Shown one piece after another: positions 21,170-30,765 of a stretch of 56,231 nucleotides of DNA. Source of the DNA: Patescibacteria group bacterium (GTDB taxonomy: Bacteria; Patescibacteriota; Minisyncoccia; UBA6257; JAKLIH01); contig JAKLIH010000001.1 of assembly GCA_022709715.1 (NCBI GenBank), positions 1 through 56,231 of the forward strand, in the 5' to 3' direction. The notes beneath the pieces are model-generated. The model ran no database searches, had not been told where the DNA came from, and was given only the letters and a program-made list of their open reading frames with translations. Each line of letters starts with the position of its first letter. Position 1 is the stretch's first letter. A program made the position numbers and the translations under genes.

Positions 21170-22846
21170 ATGAATGAAGAAGAAAAATTACAATACATTT
21201 CAAATTATATATTCAAAGATTTAAAATTATCTGAAGCTGATATTATAAATAAATATCCTAAAAGAGATTTAGCTGAAGGTGCTTGTGTTACTCGTTTTGC
21301 ACCAAGCCCAACTGGTTTTATTCATATTGGTGGTATTTATTCAGCGTTACTGGATGAAAGATTGGCTCATCAAACGGGCGGTATTTTTTATTTGAGAATT
21401 GAAGATACTGATAAAAAAAGAGAAGTTGAGGGAACTGTTGATATGATTGTAAAAGCTGTTAATCGTTTTGGTTTAAATATAGATGAAGGATTTGATATTA
21501 ATTGTGAACAAATTGGAAATTATGGACCGTATTTACAAAGTGAAAGAAAAGAAATTTATCAAGTGTTTGTAAAAAAATTATTATTAGCTAATAAAGCTTA
21601 TGTTTGTTTTGCGACTCAAGAGGAGTTAGAAAACATTGTTCAAATCCAAACTCAAAGAAAGGAATTAATCGGTTATAGAAAAGATTGAGCTATTTGAAGA
21701 AATAAAACATTGGATGAAGTGATTGAAAATTTAAATTTAAATAAATCTTTTGTAATTCGTTTTAAATCAGAAGGAGATTTTAATAATAAGATTAAATTTA
21801 TTGATCAAGTCAAAGGGGAAGTGGAGTTACCGGACAATGAACTAGATACTGTTATTATGAAAAGTGATGGTTTGCCAACCTATCATTTTGCCCACGCTGT
21901 TGATGATCATTTTATGCAAACAACGGACGTTATAAGAGGGGATGAATGATTACCATCTATACCAATTCATTTACAATTATTTAAGGCTCTTGAATTTAAT
22001 ATCCCAAGATTTTATCATGTATCCCCCATTGAAAAAATGGAAGATGGATCACGTCGTAAGCTTAGTAAACGAAAAGATCCGGAAGCAAGTGTTGAATTTT
22101 ATTATGAACAAGGATATCCAGTTAAAGCTATTATTGAATATTTAATGAATTTGGCAAGTTCGAATTATGAAGATTGAAAATTGCAAAATCCCGATAAAAA
22201 AATTGAAGAATTTCAAATTGATTTTACAAATTTGAAAAGTAGTGGATCTTTGTTTGATATTGAAAAATTAAATTTCTTTAGTAGAGAATATATTGCTGGT
22301 ATGTCATCGGATGGTGTATATAATCATGTTTTGGGATGAGCTAAAACTTATAACAATAAATTATTTGATTTATTATTTAACAATAAAGAATACAGTAATT
22401 TAATTTTTAATATTGAAAGAGAAGGGGTAATGAAAAAAAGAAAAGATATTTCAAAATGATCAGACGTTTTTAATGAGATAAATTATTTTTTTGATAATGA
22501 ATTTAATAATATAAAAATTGACATAAACAATATAAATCCAGTTTCGGTTGAAGATGTTAAAATGATCATAAATGAGTTTATAAACACCTATAATAATTTA
22601 GATGAACTAGATGTTTGATTTTCTAAAATTAAATTGATTGCTAAAAATCTTGGATTTGCGGAAAGTTTAAAGGAATATAAAAACAATGAAACAAATTATA
22701 AAGGTTATGTAGCGGATGTTGCTAAAATTTTAAGACTGGCCTTAACTGGTAAAACTCAGTCACCCGATTTATACCAAATTATGAAAGTTATGGGTAAAGA
22801 TCGAATAATTAATCGTTTAAATAATTTTATTAATTTGTTAAATTAA
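21170..22846 (+). CDS. gltX: Glutamyl-tRNA synthetase
   Basis: A 558-aa class I synthetase. An N-terminal extension of about 38 residues precedes RFAPSPTGFIHIGG (the HIGH motif). LPTYHFAHAVDDHFMQTTDVIRG is split by nothing, but W in RGDEW is UGA. The KMSKS motif reads RKLSKRKDP. The C-terminal anticodon-binding region ends with VADVAKILRLALTG. It charges tRNA-Glu, and possibly tRNA-Gln if a GatCAB pathway exists; tRNA-Gln lies 4 kb upstream. Confidence 0.93.
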
Positions 22847-22852
22847 ATTATT

Positions 22853-23050
22853 ATGTTTGATTTTAAACCAATGTGAGACAACGTGGCAAAAATATTTATG
22901 GAAACAGTGCTATCACTTTACAGCATTGTTGAAAAAATATTTAATGGTCAGATGTTTCAGAGTGTTGTAAATGTTATCAAAGGTTTGGGTATGATTATGG
23001 TGGCAATGGTAGAGGCGTTTTTAAAGATATTAAAGATGATAGTGAAGTAG
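22853..23050 (+). CDS. Small hydrophobic protein, 65 aa
   Basis: It follows gltX by 6 bp. The frame contains one UGA Trp (PMWDN) and ends in TAG. The last 30 residues are hydrophobic (NVIKGLGMIMVAMVEAF), so a single membrane segment is likely. No family is recognised. Its reality rests on spacing and composition only. Confidence 0.45.
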
Positions 23051-23690
23051 AAAGAGTAAATGGTAAGTAGTAAAAAGTAATGAAAAGAGTAAAACACAAT
23101 TGTAAAACAGTAGTAAAGCAATAGCAATAAATCAATATTCCAATAACCTAATAACCGATTAATTGTTTTTTATCTTTGATTTTTAATTTATAGATTTGAC
23201 TTTTGAGATTTGATTTTTAAGTTTATTTATATACCCCCTGCTTGGATCAAAAAAAGGGAAGCAAGAATATTGTTTATAGAATATATTTTAAATATTTAAA
23301 TTTTTGATTTGAACTTTTGACTTTTGATATTTGAGTTTTAAATTTATTATTCATATTTATATTGATATAGGAAGGGATGTTAAAAGTTTTTAAAATGTTG
23401 GAGAAGTAGTGTTTAAATAGTTAATAAACAAATACGATGTCGAGAAATATATCTTGTGCGACGTGGTATGTAAATACTGCCCTGGATTTAAAGGGCTTTT
23501 ATTTATTATATAGTATTTATTAGTATCTATAACCAATATTTGTTTATATATTAATAGACATTAATAATAGTGTTTTTACATGCCATTAAACACGTTTAAA
23601 TGCCTATTTTAGCCACTCTTCCCCAAAAATTGTATCTAAGAAGGTGAGCCAAAAATATGACCCAAAATAGGCCATATTTTAATGATTATA
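23051..23690. other. Non-coding spacer with dispersed repeats
   Basis: At 23060-23130 there are degenerate 11-nt units (CAGTAGTAAAG type). At 23170-23220 and 23300-23340 lie TTTGACTTTTGAGATTTG-like repeats, complementary to those at 500-570. A small hairpin, GCCCT-GGATTTA-AAGGGC, followed by TTTT sits near 23480. No gene is visible in either code. It marks the boundary between the plus-strand block and the minus-strand block. Confidence 0.55.
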
Positions 23691-23694
23691 ATGC

Positions 23695-23740
23695 AAAAAC
23701 CTCGTAATTATGAGATTTTTGCTTGTCATAAATACGAGGT
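23695..23740 (-). terminator. Terminator of the frameshifted small gene
   Basis: A long hairpin with CCTCGTAATTATGA on one side and TCATAAATACGAGG on the other (one mismatch in 14 bp). On the minus strand it is followed by TTTTTGC. It lies right after the stop at 23741. Confidence 0.7.
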
Positions 23741-24071
23741 TTATTGTGAATAGATTAGCAAACCAATTAAATCTACAAGGGCTTTTCTGAACTTTTCTTC
23801 TTCGCCGGGATGTTTTTTCTTTAAGAGGCTTAGGTATTCTGCAATATGAGGAGCTATTATTCCATTTATCTTTAAAATAAAATCTTGAATAAACCATGAC
23901 ACTTTAAGATCTTCAATGATTTCTTTTCCTACTTTTTTTTTCTTTTTTTGGCAATGTTGACAACCATTTGCCCATTTCTTCTTCTGTAAATCTGATTGAT
24001 TTTGGGTACATCATTGTTAATGATGCTTTGATGACCTCTTTGTCTAAATTGTGTAAGTTTGCTTTGTTCAT
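23741..24071 (-). pseudogene. Small helical protein gene split by a poly-A frameshift
   Basis: From ATG at 24071 the frame encodes MNKANLHNLDKEVIKASLTM and continues to a run of A7-G-A9, after which it would stop quickly. Shifting by one base at the run opens a second, clearly coding frame (VGKEIIEDLKVSWFIQDF onward) ending at TAA 23741. Joined, they give about 109 aa. This may be a sequencing error, a true mutation, or transcriptional slippage on the A9 run. Both Trp codons are TGG. A GGGGA sequence and a consensus promoter precede it. No family is recognised. Confidence 0.6.
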
Positions 24072-24110
24072 TTAATTTCCCCTTTCAATTTATATAAAAG
24101 ACCTATCGGT

Positions 24111-24138
24111 ATTATATCACAGAAAAATATATTGTCAA
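24111..24138 (-). promoter_or_regulatory. Consensus promoter of the frameshifted gene
   Basis: On the minus strand TTGACA (24138-24133), a 16-bp spacer and TATAAT (24116-24111). Both hexamers are perfect, unlike most resident promoters here, where the -35 is weak. Confidence 0.8.
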
Positions 24139-24150
24139 AAAATGCAAAAC

Positions 24151-24176
24151 CCCTAACAGGGTTTTGCCTGTTAGGG
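24151..24176 (-). terminator. Terminator of the 95-aa gene
   Basis: CCCTAACAGG-GTTTTG-CCTGTTAGGG, a perfect 10-bp stem followed on the minus strand by GGTTTTG. It lies 8 bp beyond the gene ending at 24184. Confidence 0.8.
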
Positions 24177-24183
24177 TGTTGGA

Positions 24184-24471
24184 TTACCCTTTTTGAAATG
24201 CAAAAATAGTTTTAACTAAAAGCGCAATGAATCTTACTTTGTAATAATCTTGTTGGCTTTTTGGTAATTTTTCTATAAGTTCTTCGATCTCACAAACAAG
24301 TGCTGTACTAGATGGTTTTGCATCAAGATCAATAGCTATGTCCATAATTATTTTCTGCATTTCGGGTGATAGTTGGCTGGTGGAATTGTTTATACCGGTA
24401 GAATTTTTTATGTAGTATATTGCCCCATCTTTAAACGTTAAGGGCTTTGTCCACTTCAATTCTTCTTCCAT
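24184..24471 (-). CDS. Hypothetical protein, 95 aa, likely imported
   Basis: A soluble, helical protein that begins MEEELKWTKPLTF and ends KTIFAFQKG. I do not recognise it. Its only Trp is TGG. It has a strong Shine-Dalgarno sequence (AAGGAG five bases before ATG), its own promoter and its own terminator. This signal set differs from resident genes and matches the neighbouring split gene and the GlcG-like pair at 36.5 kb, which suggests a common foreign origin. Confidence 0.75.
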   Translation of the reverse strand: MEEELKWTKPLTFKDGAIYYIKNSTGINNSTSQLSPEMQKIIMDIAIDLDAKPSSTALVCEIEELIEKLPKSQQDYYKVRFIALLVKTIFAFQKG

Positions 24472-24501
24472 TTTTCTCCTTTCTTAATTTATGCTGTATG
24501 T

Positions 24502-24529
24502 AGTTTATCATATATTTTATATTTGTCAA
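24502..24529 (-). promoter_or_regulatory. Promoter and Shine-Dalgarno site of the 95-aa gene
   Basis: TTGACA (24529-24524), a 16-bp spacer and TAAACT (24507-24502), then the leader with GAAAGGAGAAAAATG. The clear ribosome-binding site fixes the start codon at 24471. Confidence 0.65.
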
Positions 24530-24535
24530 AAAATA

Positions 24536-25915
24536 TTAATCCATGTTAACGCGTATATATTTTGCTAATAATGGATGTATTTTTTCAATTTCTTTAAAAC
24601 ATTCTTGGGCGATCATACGATAAAATCAATGACCGTTGATACCGCTTCTTAATGATATAAAATGATGTAGTTCTCTTAAATTTAAAGTTATTAACACTCT
24701 TTTTCGAAAAGCCAATGGTAATATGTACTGAGCTTCATAGGGATATTTTTGACTAATTTTTTGATAAGCCGATTTGGCTTTTTCTAAACAAATATTATAA
24801 TCATTTTCTAAACCAACTTTTTTGATTATATCTGGCGTTTCATAACCATGATCACAAGTTAAAAGTTGATTAGTTTGTGTGCACATGCGATGTCTTTGAA
24901 TGTCTCGGAAAGCGCCATAATCAATTAAAATATCAAATGTATAATAAATATGTTCAAGCTCTCTTATAGGTTGATCAAAGGGGCCACGATGTTTTAAAGC
25001 ATTGTTGATTAATTGTTCTTTTTCATAATCAGAAAAATTAATGGTCTTCTCTTTTATTTCTTGATAAGATAAGGTTGAGTATCTATAAAGTAATGTGGTA
25101 ACTAATTTTTCTTCAGCTTTTTTATCATAGTCAACTAAAGTAACATAATTTTGATTATAAGGGCTAGACGTTCCTAAAAGTTCTTTTACATTAGCTGTTA
25201 AAATTTCTTCGGTTTTAATAAGATAATCATTTTGATTGGCATATTTAATCAAAGTTGGTGTTTCGTCAAGCGCAACTTTTTTTATAACTTCCCCTATTTG
25301 TTTCATTTCATCCAATGGATGGCTTAACAATTTAGTTATGGTATGTTCTAAAGCTCGAGCATTGATTGTAATGCTAAGATTAGTTTGAGTGGCGGTAGTT
25401 AACAGATAACGACACACATCGCAGGTTTTACTTTTTATCATTGTGTTATATTGCAAATCACTGATACCCTCTTCTTTTGGAAATACTTGTCTAAAAAATT
25501 CAGATATTTTTTTGTGAAATATTTCATATTGGTTAAAAATATAATCGCTAGTTTCGGTGTATATTTGTAAAAGATTTGGATCAAGTTTTAATTTTTCTGG
25601 TATATAATAGGTATCTTTGTTAAATATTTGATAACGCGTTGATTTTTCTGTGAACGAAGCCAATCTATTATCTTCTATAACTTTGGTGGCAAGTATTGAT
25701 ACATTTTCTATGGCGATAGATAAAACAGCGTGTTCGGCAACTGAAGAATGACCATAGCCGACTACTCATTTTTCATGAAATTCTTGTGATTTAGTTTCAG
25801 TTAATTCCCTGGCGATATCTTTAAAAGAATCAGCGCAACGAGAACACTTAGCAAAAGTTACGGCTTTTACTTCAGGAGATAAATCTTTTAAAAGATATAT
25901 ATTTAATTCATTCAT
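24536..25915 (-). CDS. thyX: FAD-dependent thymidylate synthase, tandem two-domain form
   Basis: A 459-aa protein, about twice the usual ThyX length. Domain 1 holds GYGHSSVAEHAVLSIAIENV, NRLASFTEKSTRY and, after an insert, CRYLLTTATQTNL with NARALEH. Domain 2 holds RDIQRHRMCTQTNQL (the RHR motif with Cys-Thr at the usual x-Ser), ITLNLRELHHFISLRSG and GHWFYRMIAQE. ThyX makes dTMP from dUMP with FAD and methylene-tetrahydrofolate. Two UGA codons must be read as Trp to reach both ends. The two halves may form one composite active site or one may be degenerate. Confidence 0.85.
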
Positions 25916-25947
25916 ATATATTTTTTAATGATTATTAAAACTATGTC

Positions 25948-25976
25948 ATTCTAAATAAAAATTTAAAAATATACAA
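25948..25976 (-). promoter_or_regulatory. Promoter of thyX
   Basis: On the minus strand TTGTAT (25976-25971), a 17-bp spacer and TAGAAT (25953-25948), 32 bp before the thyX ATG. Confidence 0.55.
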
Positions 25977-26026
25977 GTTTTAAAATTAAAACAGGTTTTG
26001 ATAGTTTTGTCAAAAGATTTTTATAG

Positions 26027-26836
26027 TTAAATATATTTACCTAACAAAAAAGCTTCTTTGTCTGGACTCTTTCTACTTACTGCAAATAAAATAAAACCAT
26101 TTTGTTGAGAAATAACTTTTTGATTGCCATCATAACCAATAGTACTTCCCTTTTTTATGGGTTCAAAATCTTTAAAATATTTTATAAGTTTAAAATTGGT
26201 TTTAGTTTTATATATAAAATTAACTTTAGCTATTTTTTGTGATGGTTTTTGGATCATATTGAAACAAGATAAAAATGTATAAATAGCATCAATTGCATTT
26301 TGGTTAGATAAATCAGAAATGTGACTACCGCATTCAATACAAATGCTAATTTTTTTATTATTATACATATAATAATCAGTTCCACCTGGTTCCATTTTTA
26401 CAAAACCGGAAGAAATTATTTTTGTTGGCATTTTTTTAGCAATATCGAAAAATGGTTTTTCACAAATAGTAAATGGTATAGAATCTTTATTTGCAGATGA
26501 GTGAATATCTAAAAGAGCCATACTATCATTCAAATATGGTAATATTTCTCTAGACCTTTGATATTCATAAGTTTTTTTAATTTTATTATTAATGAATTTA
26601 TCTTCTTGAAATAATCTGTTTAAATTAACTTGATATTGCCTTTTGCCTAGCTTAATGGCTTTTAAATTGGCTAGAATAAAATATACTTTGCCTTTTTTTA
26701 ATTTTAAGTTTGGAATTACTGTTTTAAAAGCTTTGATACCACAAATCTCATTTCCATGAACTCCAGCCATAATAGTTATAGTTGGACCTGGTTTTTTACT
26801 ATTAATAATGGTAAGTCCAGAAATTGGTTTAATCAT
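26027..26836 (-). CDS. Succinylglutamate desuccinylase/aspartoacylase-like zinc hydrolase
   Basis: A 269-aa M14-fold protein of the AstE/AspA family. The zinc site is recognisable: AGVHGNEICGI supplies His and Glu, and LLDIHSSAN supplies the third ligand His; the substrate Arg/Asn lies in NLNRLF. A later Glu in ICIECGSH could be the catalytic acid-base. These enzymes remove acyl groups from N-acyl amino acids or related amides; the substrate here is unknown. It has no close operon partner. Confidence 0.8.
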   Translation of the reverse strand: MIKPISGLTIINSKKPGPTITIMAGVHGNEICGIKAFKTVIPNLKLKKGKVYFILANLKAIKLGKRQYQVNLNRLFQEDKFINNKIKKTYEYQRSREILPYLNDSMALLDIHSSANKDSIPFTICEKPFFDIAKKMPTKIISSGFVKMEPGGTDYYMYNNKKISICIECGSHISDLSNQNAIDAIYTFLSCFNMIQKPSQKIAKVNFIYKTKTNFKLIKYFKDFEPIKKGSTIGYDGNQKVISQQNGFILFAVSRKSPDKEAFLLGKYI

Positions 26837-26936
26837 GTTATTATTTTAATATTTATTAATAATGAATTTAAGTGCATAGTTTTGAGGTTTTACCCTCAAT
26901 GCCGGTTTTTATTATAATACATATTGTTTAGTTTAA

Positions 26937-26968
26937 TAAAAAACACCTTTTCAACAAAGGTGTTTTTA
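26937..26968. terminator. Bidirectional terminator
   Basis: AAAACACCTTT-TCAAC-AAAGGTGTTTTT, a 10-bp stem with A- and T-tracts on both sides. On the minus strand it lies between the winged-helix gene and the AstE-like gene. Confidence 0.75.
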
Positions 26969-26998
26969 TGAATATAATTGATTAATTTAACGTAAATT

Positions 26999-27082
26999 AA
27001 ATATATGAAAAACTCCCCTTGTTGTATAAAGTGGTTGGTGTAAGTGTCCGAAATTGTTAATATTTAAGTTTTTCATAAAATT
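26999..27082. other. Inverted repeat enclosing a possible small RNA
   Basis: TATGAAAAACT near 27004 and its exact complement AGTTTTTCATA near 27066 enclose about 50 bp that is GC-richer than its surroundings (TCCCCTTG, GGTTGGTG). A 29-codon frame exists on the minus strand but nothing supports translation. It could be a short structured RNA or a leader of the AstE-like gene. Confidence 0.35.
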
Positions 27083-27084
27083 AA

Positions 27085-27462
27085 TTATTTTTTATATCGA
27101 TTTAATATATAATAAACATCTTTGCCAGTATTACCGATTTGAATCACCTTCCCGGCTTGTTCTAAATCTTCAAGTAAACGATAGGCGGTACTATTAGAAA
27201 CTTTTAATAAACTTTCAGTTTGATTGTTGGTGATAGTTTCGTGTGTAGATAAAAATTCTAAGATTTTTATTTTTCTTCAATCTGATTCTTTTTGTTGAGC
27301 GATTTGAGTCGATGATAAATTATTAAAGTTATTACATTTTTGAGTTTCTAATTGTTTTAAGAGTTTAGAATTTTCTTTTTTTAGTTTTAGAATATCTTTT
27401 TGATATTTTAAAAACAGCAAAAAGCTAGCTAGAATTAAAATTCAAAAATAAATAGGTTGCAT
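27085..27462 (-). CDS. Membrane-tethered winged-helix protein
   Basis: A 125-aa protein in three parts: an N-terminal membrane segment (residues 2-18, with W as UGA), a coiled coil rich in Lys/Glu/Leu (about 20-42), and a C-terminal winged-helix domain (about 60-122) with FLSTHETITNNQTESLLKVS and TAYRLLEDLEQAGKVIQIGN. The layout suggests a DNA-binding domain held at the membrane, so it could be a membrane-bound regulator. No target is known. Two UGA codons break it in the standard code. The ATG at 27462 is preceded by no Shine-Dalgarno sequence. Confidence 0.75.
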
Positions 27463-27492
27463 AAAATTGCTTTAAGATTTAGAAAATAATAA

Positions 27493-27711
27493 TTATTTTT
27501 TATTGTTTGGACAAAATGGCAATAAAGCCATAACTCTAGCTCTTTTTATGGCTGTGCATAAAGCACGTTGGTGCTTAGCACAAGTATTGGTTTTACGACG
27601 AGGTAAAATTTTGTATTGGCTAGAAATAAATTTTTTAAGAGTATCAATATCTTTATAATCAAGATTGACAATTCCCTTTTGGCAGAAATAACATGGTTTA
27701 ATTAATTTCAT
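27493..27711 (-). CDS. rpsR: 30S ribosomal protein S18
   Basis: A 72-aa ribosomal protein that binds the 30S platform near S6. Diagnostic sequences are CYFCQKG at the N-terminus, [28 protein letters not shown] and the closing RVMALLPFC. Four Cys (two CxxC-like pairs in effect, C7/C10 and two later) make it a zinc-type S18. The usual partners rpsF and ssb are not next to it. Confidence 0.95.
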   Translation of the reverse strand: MKLIKPCYFCQKGIVNLDYKDIDTLKKFISSQYKILPRRKTNTCAKHQRALCTAIKRARVMALLPFCPNNKK

Positions 27712-27758
27712 TGTATTAGTTTAATTTTATTTAATTGTTAAAAATATTTAATTAATTT

Positions 27759-29252
27759 TTATTGAGCTTTTTGGATGGCATCGATATCGGCTTGGTAACG
27801 TTTAGCAATAGCCATGACATTATCACCATAGAATCTAAAACGAGTATTGGTTGATCCGGAGAAATAAATCATAGCACTTCGTCATTCACCATCGTAAGCT
27901 TGGGATTTGGCGCCATAATCACCAACATATAAAGCACAAGCAACAAAAGCATCTTTTATATCTCATGGGTTAGCCGGATTGCGACCAGTAACACTACTAA
28001 CGCGATTGCGATAAGACATTCAGGTTCTAGGTATAAACTGAGCTGGTCCCATAGCTCCGCCCCAACCTACTTGTTTTCCTTGTTGATACATAGGACAAGA
28101 AATTGGTGTGGCTTCTGGATTCATGCCGAGTTCTTTTACAATTTGCAAGAAAGAGTCGTGATCTTTTGGATTCATTATCACTTTGTAACTTTTATTGGGT
28201 GGATCAGTTGGACGATTACAAGTGCCAACGTTTTGACCAAGGTTAGTTTCTTGAGTAAGAATGGCTAGGAGTAAAGCTGGTCTAACGCCAACTAATTTTC
28301 CGGCTCAGGTGGCAATATCGAGAGCTTCCCCAAAAGTTACTTTGGTTTGAACACCAACGAGGTTATAAATACGGCTACGTAATTCGGCGGCTTTTTTTCG
28401 TTGTTCACTGAGTATTTGTTGATAAGTAGCTTCTTTGTTTTTGGTGGCGGTTAATAAGCTATCTTTTTCTTTTTTGGTTCTGTCTAATTCATTTTGTTGA
28501 AGAAGCTGAATTTGTAACATATTCTGGGCATCACCTTTCTTGCCATTTAAATTTGTTTTTTGTTCATTTAATTCTTGGTTTAAGGTATGAAGCTCATCGA
28601 GTTTCTCATTTATTTTTAAATCAATTAGGTTTAAAGAGTTAACTTCATTAAAATATTCAGATAGTGTGTTGTTGGCTAATATAATTTCAGCATGGCTTTT
28701 AGTGGACAACTCATAAAATGATTGAAGAAGTGAACTTAATTCGGTTTTAGTGGTGTTAATATTATTTAGAGTTTGATCAATAGCAATTTCGGTATCTTTA
28801 ATTTTGCCAGTTAAAGTTGTAATTTGACCTTTAGTTGATTTTATTTGGAGAGATAGTTTATTAGCTTGAGTTTTTAAAGTATTGATGGCACTTTGCAAAG
28901 TAGTTTTTTCTTTAGTGGTAGTTTGAAGTTCTTTCTCATATTGAGCAATTTGAGCTTCAATCTCAGCTAATTCTTTTTCCATTTGTTTTCTCTCTTCTTC
29001 GCTAGTAGCTTTTACTTCGAAATAACCAATTGGGGCTTGAACTTTATCGGCGAAATGATTGTTGAAAAAGAATAAACTTAAAATAAAACCAACGACAAAA
29101 AGATTTTTAGAAAGATTAATAACGAATCGGATTTTTTTGTTTTTCAAAAAATTAAAATATTGTCAGTCAAAATATATTTTATTATTTTTAGAATGATCAA
29201 AAATAATATCAATATGTTTTTGTTTTTTAATTCTAAATTCTTTTCAAAACAT
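27759..29252 (-). CDS. Coiled-coil murein hydrolase with lytic transglycosylase domain
   Basis: A 497-aa protein. An N-terminal membrane segment (about residues 44-64) is followed by a long coiled coil (about 70-300) of the PcsB/CwlO/EnvC type (EKELAEIEAQIAQYEKELQT). The C-terminal domain is a soluble lytic transglycosylase fold: ALLLAILTQETNLGQN with the catalytic Glu, and GWGGAMGPAQFIPRTW. It should cut glycan strands, perhaps under control of its coiled coil. The ATG at 29252 gives an odd 40-residue cytoplasmic head; a start at an internal TTG (29147) is an alternative. Several UGA Trp codons lie in both ends. Confidence 0.85.
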
Positions 29253-29284
29253 TAAAAATTATTTAGGTAGTTTATTATTAATGG

Positions 29285-29932
29285 TTATTCAGATTTGGCC
29301 TCTTCAGTTTTAGGAGTAGCAGCAGTTTCAGTTGAAGATTCTTCAGTAGTAGCAGTGATAACTTCTTCTTCGATTTTTTCAGGTTCGTCAAACGATACTA
29401 CTGGCAAATCAAGTTCTTCTAGTATTTTTATATTTTTGTTTAAAGTGAGATCTTTAACATAAATGGTGTGGCCAAATTCAGTGAATATTGAACAATCAAT
29501 TTCAATTTGATGGATTAAATCAGATGGTAAAGCTTCGATTTCTATTTCATCTAGATTCAAAATTAAATTACCACCAAGTTTTTCAGCATTGGCAGTATTG
29601 ACTAAAACTACCGGTACTTTAACTTTAACTTTATCGGTTAAAGATATAGCTAATAGTTCAACATGATTGATTCGATCATGAGTCGGAGTGTATTGAACAT
29701 TTTGAATTAAAACTTTGTGTAAAGCTTTAGGTTCATCGACTTGTAAATCTATAACGGTTGTATCGCCAGCTTGTTTAAAAACCTTTTCAAAATCTTTAAT
29801 TGATAATGATATGTTTAAAGGTTTAATCGTTTTGCCATAAATAACAGCTGGGATCATATCCTGATCACGTAATTCAGACACTTTTTTTCCAGTAATTTCT
29901 CTGGTTTTTGCCTGTAAAGTTATTGTTTCCAT
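29285..29932 (-). CDS. rplY: 50S ribosomal protein L25/CTC
   Basis: A 215-aa L25 of the long TL5/CTC type, which binds 5S rRNA. The N-terminal domain runs from ITLQAKTREITGKKVSELR through PAVIYGK and HKVLIQNVQYTPTHDRINHV. The second domain has KVKVPVVLVNTANAEKLGG and LPSDLIHQIEIDCS. It ends in an acidic Glu/Thr-rich tail. It has no Trp. A promoter with TTGAAA-17-TAGAAT precedes it. Confidence 0.95.
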   Translation of the reverse strand: METITLQAKTREITGKKVSELRDQDMIPAVIYGKTIKPLNISLSIKDFEKVFKQAGDTTVIDLQVDEPKALHKVLIQNVQYTPTHDRINHVELLAISLTDKVKVKVPVVLVNTANAEKLGGNLILNLDEIEIEALPSDLIHQIEIDCSIFTEFGHTIYVKDLTLNKNIKILEELDLPVVSFDEPEKIEEEVITATTEESSTETAATPKTEEAKSE

Positions 29933-29972
29933 GGGTTTTTCTTAATGTTTATTTTTTAACATATTAGTAGGT

Positions 29973-30001
29973 ATTCTATCATAAAATATACGTTTTTTCA
30001 A
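29973..30001 (-). promoter_or_regulatory. Promoter of rplY
   Basis: On the minus strand TTGAAA (30001-29996), a 17-bp spacer and TAGAAT (29978-29973), 40 bp before the rplY ATG. Confidence 0.6.
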
Positions 30002-30021
30002 GTTTTTGGGTATATTCCCTT

Positions 30022-30765
30022 TTAATGGTTAAAAATGATTTTGTGGACACTACGTCCCAATTCAATGGCGTTGTCTTTTTGTCATAAATTTCGACCAATA
30101 ATAAAGCCATCTACTCCTTTTGTTAAGCAATCTTTTACTCAATTGATTAAGTTTGGATTGTCCGTTACTTCACCTCCCCTTATGGCAATTGGCAAATTTG
30201 GGATTAAAGCGTGTAATTTTGATATATCGAGTAAACCATTGGGGTTATTAATTTTTATCAAATCAGCTCCCAATTCATAGCTTTTACGAAAAGCTAAGGT
30301 TAAGTTTTCAACATTTTCGTCAATTTTTCAATTGGGAAGAACAACATAAGATCATAAAATGGCGGCCATATTTAAAGAATGAGCTTTTTCAACCAAATCA
30401 GCAAATATTTTTATTTGTTCATTTTCGTATTCGGATCCAAAATAAATTGTATAGCCGATAGCTTTGGCACCTAATTTTTTGGCATATTCTACTGAACAAG
30501 TTGTAATAGGTCGATTATCAAAAGTAGATTTTGTATCTAGCTTTACGATTAAAGGCGTTTTATAGTTATGTTGAAAGTAGATTTCAGCAATACCTTTATT
30601 TAAAACAATACCGGTTGCATCAATATTTTTAGCTAATTCAAAAATATAACTTGGATTGGATGATTGATATTTAAAAATGTCGGTAGTTTTGCTTGAACCA
30701 TGATCGTAAGCCAGGATAAAACATTTGTTATTTTTTAAAAAGGGTTGAATAAATTTATTTATCAT
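30022..30765 (-). CDS. Class I fructose-bisphosphate aldolase, archaeal (DhnA/DeoC) type
   Basis: A 247-aa TIM-barrel aldolase. It has FILAYDHGSSKT near the N-terminus, GADLIKINNPNG with the Schiff-base Lys, IAIRGGEV and the phosphate site GFIIGRNLWQ, all as in the archaeal-type fructose-bisphosphate aldolase family. It should cleave fructose 1,6-bisphosphate to the two triose phosphates used by TpiA and Pgk. Its ATG overlaps the stop of the PfkB kinase gene (ATGATAA), so both are translated together. Four Trp codons are UGA, including LPNW. Confidence 0.8.

Noticed and set aside
22853-27082. Integrated phage or transposon
   Set aside because: No integrase, transposase, terminase, terminal repeats or attachment-site duplication was seen around the imported-looking genes.
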